Shown: one piece after another, positions 33,370 to 45,413 of the stretch
How positions within the stretch are numbered: the first letter of the stretch is position 1
Layout of the letters: every line of letters begins with the position of its first letter
The notes under the pieces: generated by a model
Seen by the model: only the letters and a program-made list of their open reading frames with translations
Databases searched by the model: none
Told to the model about the DNA's origin: nothing
Assembly (NCBI GenBank): GCA_950022655.1
Contig: OX465584.1
Coordinates: 43,444,723-43,508,722 of the forward strand
Source of the DNA: Alentia gelatinosa
Taxonomy: Eukaryota > Annelida > Polychaeta > Phyllodocida > Polynoidae
Direction of reading: 5' to 3'
Length of the DNA stretch: 64,000 nt
Program-made: the position numbers and the translations under genes

Positions 33370-36300
33370 GCGACGACATTGCTTGCTTAACCCAAGCTTT
33401 TCCCTCCAACGATAATTGTAATGATTTCCGCATATTGTTGAACCACCAAATTCTGATCATCCAGTACACTTTGCTGGGTAAGCGTTGCAGTTATTCGCCA
33501 TCGGCAAAAATGCCTATTCCTCATATTTGTCAGCTATTATCTCCACAAACGCCCATGTGCTTTAAATAGATAATAACATCCTACATCTGGCCCAACTATG
33601 GCAACTACTAGATAATATTATTTGGCATTCAGCAAGTTTTGCAACGTTGTCAATGACCCGGATATATGTGCTTGCCAAGCGCTCCTAGTTTTCCCATAAT
33701 TGAAAAGTCAGGGCCGTAGATGGCACGACAAAAACTGCAGATCAGCAGCAACAGAATTTTGCCCAGTATATTTTTGTTTGTAATTCTACGCCCACCAGGC
33801 AACAATAGTGAATAGAGCTTTTCCATATTGTTCTTTTAGCACAAGAGCCTTATTTTGATGGTGTTAATAAAAATGATGGCACCAAGGAAAACAAAGAGAC
33901 CGTATTATTTTCATGAACCAGCCACAAGAAAATAACTTCCAACTGTTGATGAGAAACTTTGCAGTCTCATAAATAGTAGTGGAAAATGTGTGGTTTTGAT
34001 CTGTAGATCGCACGGCTCAGCATTAACTTGTTGCATGGTGTTCAGTGGGTATCGAAATAGATATGAAACCACGGAAAGAAAGTGAAATCGAAGACAGAGG
34101 CAGCCAATGTTTGCCGCGACTACATGCGACATCTTGATTTACTTCAATATGAAGAGAAATGAATACCTACTGCATAAAACATTTGCAACATTCATACCTG
34201 ATGCCTAACTGGACGCGTTGGAGTATCCGAGCCTTTTTAAAAACGGCATCGGAAAACATCTCCAACAGCTTTCCAACCGGAGTAGATGCAGGTGTCAGAT
34301 TTGTATGTATTCTCGCAGTAGAACCTGCCTCCGTTGCCTTCTTGCGCTGGTGTCATTGCTCGTGGATTAGGTGGGATGTCATATGCATGTTTCTCCTCAT
34401 TCATTTTGTTAAATGAATGAGTGAAAGAAATAATTTCCTTCTAATGGTGTAAGATATCACAAAGTAGCTTTACATCTACTACAATCAGGCTTTCATTAGT
34501 GTCATATACATCCCTATAGTATTAGTACTTACAACTGTTAAGCCTATGGGATTTTATATTAGGGGTAGGATAATTTTCTCGGTTCCTAATGTCAACCAAT
34601 TGAAGCCTTACTTTTGTCAACAGATTGTAGTCAATTCAAGCAAACATTACAATGCACCTGTGTCTAGACATGTAATATAAATAAAAGCACCATAAACAGT
34701 ATGGCGAGTATACGGTAAAGTTCTTTATTATGCTTACTCCTCAACTTAAGTGTATTACCAGGTAAACATCTTCACGTAATCGCGAAAAGAGAATGGGAGG
34801 GTAAGAAGAGGAGGGGAGGATCGAAGGATGCGGAAGACAGGAATGGAATACGATGGGGTGTCACACAATATAATGAAAAATGTTTGAAGGGATTGTTTGG
34901 CGTCAATAATAAAAAGTCTTAATTATGTATTATAACAATGAGTAATAGTGAGCGAGAGAAACTCATAAAACACGTAAGGTATAGTTTTATTGGTCTGATA
35001 ATTTGTACATTCATCGAATCATGAGTGAAGTAAACGTTGGTGAACTCTTGTAAAAAAGAAGGATGCTTTTCAGAGGTCTATTACAACCACCTTCCAATGG
35101 TTTCAAATTGAATAAGGTTTAAATTGATGCCCTCTCTGGTAGATAGATATCTCTCACGGACCACATTTACGGTTTGCTATTAGGACTTCTGGTTCCAATT
35201 TCCAAAGTTAATATGATTTGTCTCCTTTTCACTATTTTCGGTGTTCACCATTTCCCCCGAGCTGTTTTTTCAAGTCCTTGACCATAATAGCCCAATGGGA
35301 GTGCATTCGAGGCTGGTACTTGAGGACTCCAGGCATTCCTCATCCTCTATTGTTTTATTGCATGTTTGCCTTCTTTATTGTTCTGTAAACATTCATTGAT
35401 TTAGGGCGTTAGAAATATTCTGTAGATGAAAGGAAAGTCTAAAGACCAAAAAGGAAGGTCTTGGAGATATGTTGTTTAAATTAGTAATGCCTTGTTAAAG
35501 TAAAATGGGATTATTTTCCTTAAATGCTTTGTGGTATACGATGGTGAAACGGAGATGTAATAAAGGATCAATGGGTTAACAAGGTCAGTGGTGAACTGTG
35601 CAAATGCAGGGGTTGTGTGGGAGGGGACCGGCAGGGAACAAGGGTTGAGCAGAGATTTATGGGCAATTGTTCCAAGGCAGTATGCGAGCCGAGTCCTCCA
35701 AGCCTGATCCATCAGGGACAAGCGTCCCTCGGGTCGTGTTAAAACCATTGAGTCAGAACCCGTCCAGGGCGAAAGGAATACAGCCATGAGTGGTATGCAT
35801 GTAGGGTCTTCTCGTGGGAGTGCCATATATATATATCCCCTTCCACCTGCATCTAGAGTTACGAAACCATCAGTTTAAATTGTCATGGTTTTCTCATCAC
35901 CAGGCTCTTGTTAGTCTAACTATCCGCTGTCGATTATCTGTATTGGGGGTGCATTACGGGTAGCCTAATGGCAGCTCCGTCGATAAAGTTGAAGCCTGGA
36001 AGTGCGGCTGCTCATTATGGCAAATGGCAGTAATGTAATTGTATAGTAAGTGAAACTAATGTGTGTATCTTGAGAGGATCTCAGAAGATACAGGAGTGTT
36101 TACTCAGGGATAGGAGGTATGGGCGTGCCTCCGAGCCCGAAACCCCTATTTGAAAGCGAAGGCGGTTATCCATACACCGCCATTGCAGGGCCAGTCTACA
36201 AATGCTGCCAACAGAAACGTTGTGTAGATTTGTGTAGGCTTTCGTAGAGGAAATATAGATTTCCTCAATGTGGTCGGGACCCATCTCAGGGTTCTTCCTT

Positions 36301-36444
36301 GTTATAGATAAGCTTCGGTTTGTGCTTGTGTTGGTCGCTGGTTTGCTGTGGTAAAACCCTTAGCATATAAATTGAACAACAAACAAAAACCCTCATTGGG
36401 TATGCGCATATGGTTACCACAGATTAATCATTTTCTTATGCATG
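33370..36444. other. No recognisable gene
   Basis: AT-rich up to the assembly gap. Frames at 33911-34132, 34159-34416, 35476-35826 and 36081-36284 have no recognisable product. Confidence 0.35.
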
Positions 36445-36644
36445 NNNNNNNNNNNNNNNNNNNNNNNNNNNNNNNNNNNNNNNNNNNNNNNNNNNNNNNN
36501 NNNNNNNNNNNNNNNNNNNNNNNNNNNNNNNNNNNNNNNNNNNNNNNNNNNNNNNNNNNNNNNNNNNNNNNNNNNNNNNNNNNNNNNNNNNNNNNNNNNN
36601 NNNNNNNNNNNNNNNNNNNNNNNNNNNNNNNNNNNNNNNNNNNN
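36445..36644. other. Assembly gap, 200 N
   Basis: Exactly 200 N. Such a round number is often a scaffolding placeholder, so the real gap length is unknown. The frames spanning it are artefacts. Confidence 0.95.
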
Positions 36645-36805
36645 AAATATTGTAGGAATGAATTGAAAGGAGAAGTGAGGGACCCAGTGGAATCAACTGA
36701 AGTTCAGAACGTGTTGCTGTAGAATAAGTTTTCAAAAGAGCAAGGAATTAAATAGAACGATTTAGATAAATGAACTCTCAACCAACGTAGTAATATGCTA
36801 ACAAA

Positions 36806-36985
36806 ATAGTATATTGATTATTGAACGTTGCAGGATATATAATCATACTCAACAAATTGATATGCAAAATTAATGCAGTTATTATGTTAATGATATAGTA
36901 TATCGATTACTTGACTTTGCAAGATATGTAATTATTCACAACATGCTAGATATGACTCCTGTTCCACAGTGATAAGAATGGCTGA
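36806..36985. repeat. Degenerate two-copy tandem repeat, period about 89
   Basis: ATAGTATATTGATTATTGAACGTTGCAGGATAT at 36806 recurs with changes at 36895 (ATAGTATATCGATTACTTGACTTTGCAAGATAT). It lies about 160 bases after the gap, so tandem repetition could be why the assembly broke. Confidence 0.5.
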
Positions 36986-39630
36986 GCGAGGAATATATGC
37001 AAGGTGTGGGTCCCTTCCGTCATTAGTGAGAAGTGTCCAACTTTGCCCTTTGAGATTATCTCGTTTTCCCACGTTACGTGCTGAAGTGGCCATATCGGAT
37101 CAGGGAACGCCTCCGCTCTCGTGCATGGCGAGTATGGGCCTAACGCAAAGGCGGGAAATGATCCCCAAGGTTGGGGTGTGGCAAAGGTCATTTCGGCACC
37201 CCTAGCAGTGGTAGGAAGGATGATAACTTTCTCCTTGAGCATTGGGATCACCAGGGGTAAAACAACATGGACTTCCACTACTCGTAGTTGATCACTGACA
37301 ACCTTATCTATGGGCAGCAGACAACGCCCCCTTTACATTCTGCTTGTACATATGTTCTTGTCAGAGTGACTTTCTCTGCTAGTATGACGCATGGGTTTTC
37401 TTACCTCAGAGGCCAAAGGAATTCCCCAGCTATGAATGAACAGTACATACGTAGTGCACTTGACAAAAATAGTATTGCTTTCAAAAAGGAGCAATCTTCT
37501 ACCTATATCTATGTCGGCAGCAATATGTCGCGGAAAGGTCGTTGGATGTAGAGTAAGAATATATCCAAACATCGTTACTTCTATAGCAAAAGTTATTTAA
37601 AGCATCGAAGTATCCTTATGGTGCTATTCATTGCCACTCTGTGTGAATGCCTATATATGATGATAACTTTGGATTGGACTATATCACTATGTTTTGTTAT
37701 GTAATATATTTGTATCTGTCTGGCCATCATGCAATGTTATGGTAAAATTCCTTTCCCCCGAACCCCGCGACTTGGCAATTCATAAAGCCAATAAGCCAAC
37801 ACGGCTTTAAGGCCAGGGCGCTCTTAAAGGTGCCAGAGTGATAGCAGAACTGGAGTTTCAACACAGAAGAACGTAATGTAATGTAATCGATCATGTTTAA
37901 TTGAAAACAGTACTATTGGGTTCAAAGCCTGAGCCAGAAAAAGGACAACAAGGTAAACGGAGAAGAGAATGTCTTCCGTTTATTGAATTACCACTACTGC
38001 CGTGTAAGAACTCAGTTATATGATTGGACATTCCCATGGCATGGATCCTGCCCATGGGAATCTGGCAGGCATGTCTGAGAGTGAACAATTGATGGTCTCA
38101 CACATATGCATTGCTGTAGTTAACATACAGTGGGCGATGTTTACACTACCCACGTGTAGAGGCGCTGCAGCATACACATGTGACGTAATGTATTGATCCA
38201 AGATGCCTCGCATACACATTGGATTCCCCCAGTCGCCTTAATCCACTCGAAGAGTTCAATCCAGCACCTACTATTCACACGCACTCTTCCGGAATTAATT
38301 GGTGAGTGTAGGTCTACAATAGCCTAGAGCAAAGGGCCCTTATGTGAATGCCTTATTGTCGTTATCATAGCAAATTAGAAATATTACACGTCTCGCTTTG
38401 AGGGGGAGAGGCTATTGGCGTGGACAACTTGCCTATGCCCACTATGGTAGAAACATGGGATGGTGGGCCAGGGAACCCAATGATATATGGTGTTCTTCTT
38501 TTACAAACCACTTTGTGTGTAGCACTTGAGAGGACAAAGAACTTTTTGAAAGACTTAATTGAATAGTAAATCCCAACGAATTCAACGTTTGTCGAGTACT
38601 GCACTACACAAGTAGCAGCTTAGTGACAAGTGAGCTATCTTTGATGAATGTAGACGTAGCTGTTCCGCTAATGAGAACCTTATTTGAAAGAAGGCATACA
38701 AGGTATAAGTGTAGATCCTTTGTTGGAAATAACAACCTATACTTAGCTCAAGAATAATTGAAGAATACTTAGATTCATGAAGAGTTGACATATCATTCAA
38801 TATCATCGTCATATATCAATAGTCGATAACTACAGTTGGGTCTAATTAAGAATATGTGACATTAGGATTCCTGGGGTTTTAATTTGTTATTCTCTCCGGA
38901 CCACGTTACTCAGTTATGCTTTGGCATGTTCGTGTTTCTTCATACGACTGGCGCTAGAGAATGAGTGTCAGATTATGGTTAGCGCATCACACAGCCAGCC
39001 TCCCATGTAATCCGTGTAGGGACGACGACACACCTGGGGTGTAACCATGACACATGATGATTGGGTAGAACTAGCAAATGGCAGCCAAAAGTCACCGGTT
39101 TGAAGACTACCTTTAGCTGGCGGCGCTACAATTGCTCGACGGTTCTGCCAAGAGCTTGATCACGTCGTTCTGAGCAACTCGAGTACACTACACCGACACC
39201 TAAAAACACGTGTGTGCATAGGGCTACTGTGAGAGTTATGGTTGTGGAAATAACAATATATCCTGATGGGCTGTGGCTATTTGGTTTGTATGCTAGTCTT
39301 ATGCTAGGCCTAATACTCGTGGGGTTACTATAGGCCTGTTTCCATTGGCCGACAAACACGGTGTAGACCTTTTGTTTTCTCTTAATACCCTATTTCCATT
39401 TCTAGGATTCTCATCACTCCAACACTACTTCTTATATACAACAGAGAGATAGAGAGAAAAAAGGGACCGTTTTACCCATAGAATATCATTTCTATCTTTG
39501 GCGTATATACAGATATGTGTTTTGTAAAATCTGTCCCCGATGATGTGCGGTGCGTTCTCCTGTGGGTGTGCTCCTGCGTTCCAAGCATCGGATTTTCTTT
39601 TTCGATCGAACGTCTACCAATAGAAACAGA

Positions 39631-39633
<3 letters not shown>
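36986..39633. other. No recognisable gene
   Basis: Frames at 36946-37278 (110 codons, minus), 37288-37551 and 37333-37572 have no known domains. At 39334-39360 a GCCTGTTTCCATTGGCCGACAAA sequence matches the end of the family A element at 50900, as a solo end. Confidence 0.35.
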
Positions 39634-39697
<64 letters not shown>

Positions 39698-39728
39698 GTA
39701 TATATCTGTATATATCTGTATATATATG
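39629..39728. repeat. (TA)n microsatellite with TATATATCTG tail
   Basis: About 60 bases of pure TA, followed by three TATATATCTG units. The Tyr-Ile repeat frames on both strands are artefacts. Confidence 0.95.
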
Positions 39729-40539
39729 TCTGTTCACCACACGCATAGTTCCTTTACTTCAAGCAAAGCATGGATCACACTGCTGACTGGCATTTTTTGT
39801 TACATCTCACAGGAGAGATCCTAGGCTCGTCAGAGTGGGCGCTGCCTTTATCTTTATTGACCCGCTGTTTTACTTTGGCATTGTCCCCGTGGAGTAACCA
39901 TGGAGATGGGTAGAGTGAAGGGTCGCTGCTCCGGCCACTCGCAGAACAAAATTGTCACGTCCAGCAAGAGAGGGTGGTATGGGCACTTCAGGAACATGAC
40001 ACGTGGCAGCTTGGGTCTCCTGCTGTATCCTCAAACGGTGGCTGCACTAGGTATCATTCAGTTGGACTTTACCCCTCTCCGCTATCAACCAGCCTGGCCG
40101 CTACTGTTGGGTCATGCATGATACATACCACTTGGAATATTTCTATCTATATGATTCCCGAGGAAGGAAACAACCCTCAGCTCTTGAAGTCTGCTTTGGA
40201 CTGTGGATGGGTACACACCTGGGGGTGGGGGTGTATTGGGTATCAATATGTGACGATGGTACATTTGCAATGATAGACATTGTACAGGTTTTGTGACGAT
40301 CTGGCTCCATCGCTCTTATTTATTTCTGCTCCTGTTTGAATTTCATCTGGGTTTTTTCAAATCAGGAGATTTTATATTTAGCTTGGTTTTACGTTGATAG
40401 CAGCCGTTACATGAACTCAGAGCTCGACGTGCCTTGAGTTCGGCTGAACCTCTACTTCGGAGCAATTCCGAGCTGCTCAATTTCATGCATGGGCCTATCT
40501 AGCTTCCTACCTATGATAAAGCTCAGGGCGGCCTGTCTG

Positions 40540-40690
40540 TGATGTCACTTGTCGCTGTTCTGACGTCGCCCGCCCGTGACGTCAGTTACGTGACCGGAAG
40601 TGTCAAGGCTCATTGCCAAGAAACGTTATCACACACGTCAACTTGTAGTGACGTTAGATGACGTCCACGCCAGGTCGGTCACGTCTCAAG
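40540..40690. promoter_or_regulatory. Homotypic CRE-like cluster with ETS site
   Basis: Within 130 bases: TGATGTCA (40540), TGACGTCG (40561), a perfect palindromic CRE TGACGTCA (40577), TTACGTGA (40586), ACGTCA (40635), TGACGTTA (40649) and TGACGTCC (40659). CCGGAAGT, an ETS core, is at 40594-40601, and a further GTCACGTC near 40679. CREB/ATF-type bZIP factors bind such sites. The local sequence is GC- and CpG-rich. No gene was identified on either side, so this is a candidate promoter or enhancer without a known target. Confidence 0.45.
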
Positions 40691-40999
40691 TTTCTGATAC
40701 AACCCTGGAGTGGCAGCTGCCGCCGCACCAAATGAAGAGGCATTGAAGCAAATAGTGTCGCGACCTGAGTGTGGGTGTAAACTTTCATAGACTGTGCTAA
40801 TATCAATGAGTGAATCCATGATAGCTAGGCAGACCATAAGGAAAATATTCCGGCAGGTGTTAGAAATTCAGATTTCTTCAGGTAAAATTCGGTTTTTGCC
40901 TTCATGTCTGTTTCCAAGTGCTCGAACTGCCAACAAAAACACATAGTTCCGAGAGGGCGTGAATTCGTGAAAATCGAAGCGACGACAAGTCAGAGAGCG

Positions 41000-42934
41000 A
41001 CAAACTCCCTAAAAAAACCGAGTATTGTCGAGTATTGTCAGTTACACGGATAGCCGAACTAGGGAGATCATAGGAAGCTTTACAGAGGATGTAGGCAATG
41101 CCTTTTTGAGATTGTTTACGACTGACGCTTGAATATAGATGTTAAGCATAGAACGAATTACTGCATGTCAATTACCGGCATAATTAAAATTGCACGATAG
41201 AGAGATTTCACTCCATCGGCTTCACTCATTATTTTTGGCATTAGGTATAGCATTCTCTCACTAAGCCGATGACATTGCATATTGGTCGGACACGTTGTAT
41301 GCCATCTGGGGTTTAGGGTATAGGGGGTTGACTGGGGGTTCTGGGGGTTGACTTCAATACCATCATAGATTTATTGTGGTTTTTGATGGTGATTTTCAAC
41401 GGGAAACAAAGTCGGGATGTCAGTATCAGATTTGGAAAATGCACTGCTGTTTCAGCGCGTGGTCTTGGATAGGCCGAGAACTCAGTGTCTGCTAATGATT
41501 CTTCTCGCTGTGTTCGGAAATTCATTTAAGTACACGAAAAGCAGGAAAATCAATGGCCCTATAGTGTGTGTAATGCGTTTTTTCCTCTTTAGAGGAAGCG
41601 TACCAAGCAATCGTGAAATGTAATCAGATTCCACGTGACAAAGCTCGATTTATAAAATCATTTATTCTTTTGTCATTTTATTTTTGATATTGAGCTTCAG
41701 AAGCGCTGCTGTGATGGGAGGAGACGGCCGGCAGAGTAGAAAACATGCCGCATATTCATTCTGCTATCCTAGTCCGCTCGCCGGTTGTTTCGGAGCATGC
41801 GTAGAAATCTTGTCTGTAGTCAGAATCCCAGCCAAGAACACGCAATGGTACAATCATGTTATATCTAGATACTTATGGTTGTCGTGTGGATCTACCGCCC
41901 TATCTCATTTCTGATGCATTTTCTATCCTCTCCCCAAATTTCGAAGGCACCCCAATTTAGAAGCCACTACCATATACATGATAAAAGGCCACATACAACA
42001 CCTTAGTGTAGTAATTATGAAATGCACGGCACATGTTTGTCATGATTAGTATCTTCTATAGATAAAGGTTACTGAAAATGTTACTGGTTACACTAGTGTG
42101 GTGTCTGCATTTAAGAAATGTCAAGAGTAAGGGTTCGATAATTATTTCAAGGCGTAAATGATATAGCTATATTGGTGGGAACAAGTATTCCTGAAAGATA
42201 GACCTATTATATCAGCTGGGAAAGGTACGATACTGAAAGGGGATAGGCATATCCATTGGAAATAACGGGCGTAAGCATCTACTTTAAATCTAAATGTGTC
42301 GCCCCTTGCATTAATTAAATATTTAGGCTAGTCCGTCTGAAAGAAAAGGTTCAAATAAAATGCAGGGATATCGACCCGATTAGACTTAACTGTAACTATC
42401 AATTTTAGTCATGTTGTCAATCCTTATATTACATTGAAGTGTATCTTAGCTTTCTTTACAAGTTTAAACTCAAAGCTTATCTTCGATAGCATGTATTTAC
42501 ATGAAATGGAATACTTGACGTCAAAATGAATCAGAAATATATTTAGAAACATAAAATGGGATACATCGTTTTCATTCGCCAAACATCTCGGTATTTTGGC
42601 CCTTCCATGCTTATATTTCAATAGTGAATCAGATTGCGAATACTTGTATAGATAATAGTTATAGCTGTGCAAAACTAATGATTGACGAAGCCGATGGGAG
42701 GTTTAGATAATGTTCTCTTTCTTCAAAGTACTAAGCTTTATGAGTGCTTCCTTAAGACGTCCGTATCATATACATTTTTCATCTTTCATAGAAATCCTAT
42801 ACGTGGATCCTTTGTAATCAGGTCTAGTATAATAGTAAATGATCTCATCTTTATAAGACTATTGCTTCTCGTGTTCTCTACATGCTTCTCGGCTTCCTAC
42901 GATTCCCTCTTTGCTCACCATGATTAAGAAACCT
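41000..42934. other. No recognisable gene
   Basis: AT-rich. Frames at 41313-41525, 41417-41623, 41684-41914, 42424-42672 and 42682-42927 have no recognisable product. Confidence 0.35.
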
Positions 42935-43754
42935 GGGCCCTGTTTTTCAGTCACGATTTCCTCTTTGTAAGACATCTTACAGCTGTCAGTGTACTATAGA
43001 TAAGACATCTTTGGGGATCGGCCAACGATTGTCGTCAAGAGCACTTAGGCTGCAGCCAGGTGTACTATAGATAAGACATCTTTAGGGTCACGTGGTTCCA
43101 AATGTCTTCCAAAGTGTCTTAGACCTAAGACATCTATGGACATGTCGTACAGAATGCGCAACTTCACTTCCCGTAAGAATTAAGCAATGAAATTTTAACA
43201 CCAGTAAGGTATACATATAACCTATAATCGTACCAAATATGAGGAAAATCGGTCCCACCGTTCCGAAGTTATCGGCGTTTTAATTTCGTCATAGCAATCA
43301 TCTGGGCTGGTGGCCAGTGTATTTTTTCCGACACCTCCGCTAATTTATGTAGCGACCTTGACATTGACTGCGTATCCGGAGGTGGGAGGGTGACTGGCCA
43401 CCAGAGCAGACGATTGCTATTACGAAATTAAAACGCCGATAACTTCGGAACGGTGGGACCGATTTTCCTCATATTTGGTACGATTATAGGTTATATGTAT
43501 ACCTTACTCGTGTTAAAATTTCAATTCTAAAGTCATATGGGAAGCACGGGAAATCCTCTATATACACACAGTGAGCTTTGATAGAGCCTGAGACAGTTCT
43601 AGACTTGAGACACTTTTAGCGGCGATCGAGCGCGCCGCACTGAGACCGTGTCTATAGCACACCCGCCATTTTGTGTCTTGCAAATTGTCTTCCAATCGTG
43701 GAGACATCTTAGGGTATCGTTGGGCGATTATGTCTTGACTGAAAAACAGGGCCC
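42935..43754. mobile_element. Foldback TIR element, family E, copy 1 (820 bases)
   Basis: Ends are GGGCCCTGTTTTTCAGTCA and its inverse. The interior holds near-perfect inverted arms of about 92 bases (43208-43299 and 43412-43503), extended by complementary CTGGTGGCCAGT and ACTGGCCACCAG nearer the centre. Copy 2 at 59318-60127 is roughly 90% or more identical by eye. No transposase frame; the plus/minus frames inside copy 2 come from the palindrome. Confidence 0.8.
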
Positions 43755-44080
43755 TGGTGAGTGTTTTTAAATCAAGACAATCGTTAATAGCGACCGTTTC
43801 GAAGCGTCAGTGTCCTGTAGACCTATGATCGGCCAACGATCATTGGCTATTCGCTCAGGGGTGTTTGAGGTGTGCTATAGTTAAGGTAAACGTAGGGTAT
43901 TGTAGGTGAGATTGTCCCCCAAAGTGTCGCAACCAATGACAAGGTATAATGGGTGGCTGTTTTCAGAGTTTAAAATTTAAATTAGAATTAGAGGATATTT
44001 TAGAAGAACTTCTTCTACTCGTTGGGCGATATTGTACAATCGTTACCTACGATTGTCGTGACTGAAAAGCACATCCCTGT
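43755..44080. mobile_element. Probable decayed relative of family E
   Basis: Directly abuts copy 1. It shares GATCGGCCAACGAT and GTGTGCTATAG with family E and ends in GATTGTCGTGACTGAAAAGCACATCCC, resembling the family E right end (TCTTGACTGAAAAACAGGGCCC). This suggests an older insertion next to, or split by, copy 1. Confidence 0.4.
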
Positions 44081-44773
44081 GTACTGGATCTTATAATTTA
44101 GATATATGTTCTGTATCAAATCGTGGCCCTATTTGAAGCTCGTGAAATATCATATGGCTGACTTGTAAGAATCTGATAAGGAGTTGCCTCATGCAGGTTT
44201 AGCAAGGAAGATCATGATGATACTTCACTATCAAATTGTACTTTACAGTTCTATTGAGTTAGCGGATTACCATATGAGATCGAATCAAAATCCTCTAGAA
44301 TTTATGCCATGAGCATAATTTACTTTGTTATGCCCTAATTCCTGCGTCCACCATCTCCCTGCTCCCATCTGGCTTCATTAAGTGTGGGTGTGATGGATTC
44401 TGACAATGGCTTTTTCACTCCGGTACCAGCCTCTATTTTACCATGCCGCATCTTCGCCACACTCACTTTTCTCTAAAAGCGGCCTCTTGGGACATCCAAC
44501 TGAAAACCACGGCAGAGTAATTGATATAAAACGGGGTCTCATTTAAAATACCGATCCTTTCTTCAAATTACAGGAACTACAACCAGATTTGCTCCCGCTT
44601 TAGGAACAAGCTCTGGATGAAATCCACTGAATTGCTTCGCGTCTTTTTATTAGGAGAAGCCGCTTCCCAATTAAATGAACACTGAATCAAATGACCTTTA
44701 CTTGATTTCTCACCGGATGTCGTTGACTTGTCTATGAGCAGTGATGATGCGCTTTTTGTGAAATCATATCTTT
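44081..44773. other. No gene called; possible regulatory DNA
   Basis: 44330-44740 is repeat-free with TAATTGAT, CCAATTAAATG and ATTAAGTG cores. On the minus strand a TGGTTTTCAG acceptor-like site near 44501, in phase with the neuropeptide exon, opens only 20 codons before TAA. It is an alternative last exon to the one at 44801, but a weak one. Confidence 0.25.
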
Positions 44774-44922
44774 TTTATTCAAATCACTCTCGAATATGAT
44801 TTATATCTTTAATAGAAATTCAAACGACTCAAGTATTAGATTACACTTATGTCGGTTAGTTATATCCTGTAATACAGGAAAGCTCTTTGCTGTCTTGTGA
44901 AGGACAAGGTAACTAAGCCGAA
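44774..44922 (-). CDS. Candidate terminal exon of the neuropeptide gene (tentative)
   Basis: The neuropeptide exon ends in phase 1 at a strong donor (45413/45412). In the minus-strand frame 44801-45142, the acceptor-like TTTTTTGAATCTGAATCAG (before 44922) joins in phase and reads to TAA at 44801. AATAAA follows 22 bases later (plus-strand TTTATT, 44774-44779). Other in-phase acceptors lie further up the same frame. The peptide it would add has no amidation sites and resembles nothing known. Phase, stop and poly(A) signal fit, but chance cannot be excluded. Confidence 0.2.
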
Positions 44923-45406
44923 CTGATTCAGATTCAAAAAAGTTCTTTGACAATTTTCTTTTTTTAACAAGATTATATTCATCAATAAGGCAATCCTTTT
45001 TACGTATTACAGTATATACATAATACCCAATGTTTATTACGTAGGTGTCCTCAGAGAGCGTCACGGAAGCATCAATATATGACCAAACAGCCCGGGCTGC
45101 ATCCAAGAAAGCTGCTATCAAAGCGCTAAAGGAAGCAATCACTAGATATTGTGGCTCCCTATTGAGATCAATTCAGCCTTAGACCCTCCCCATGCACGGA
45201 TATTTGCACTATGGCAGGTTATATTTGCCGATGCAGCTTAGTGGTATAAGACTAATCAATGAGCTGTTCGTTAGGCACATTCATGGCGAGGCAAGAATCA
45301 AGCCCCTGCTAGTCAATAGGGCCCATAGAAAGTACACCAAATTGTACCACTAGAAGGTTCACAGGAGCATGGTTAAAGTTTACCTCAAACGAGAACAGAG
45401 GTCAAT

Positions 45407-45413
45407 ACTCACC
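45407..45413 (-). other. Splice donor at the end of the neuropeptide exon
   Basis: The minus strand reads CTGCGG|GTGAGT, near-consensus. The in-frame TGA eight bases further would give a short SAGEY end if splicing does not occur. The dinucleotide sits at 45412-45411, and the exon ends in phase 1. Confidence 0.6.

Noticed and set aside
36348..36735. Frames across the N run
   Set aside because: Artefacts of translating N as unknown residues.
39492..39786. Frames with long Tyr-Ile repeats on both strands
   Set aside because: Translation of the (TA)n microsatellite.
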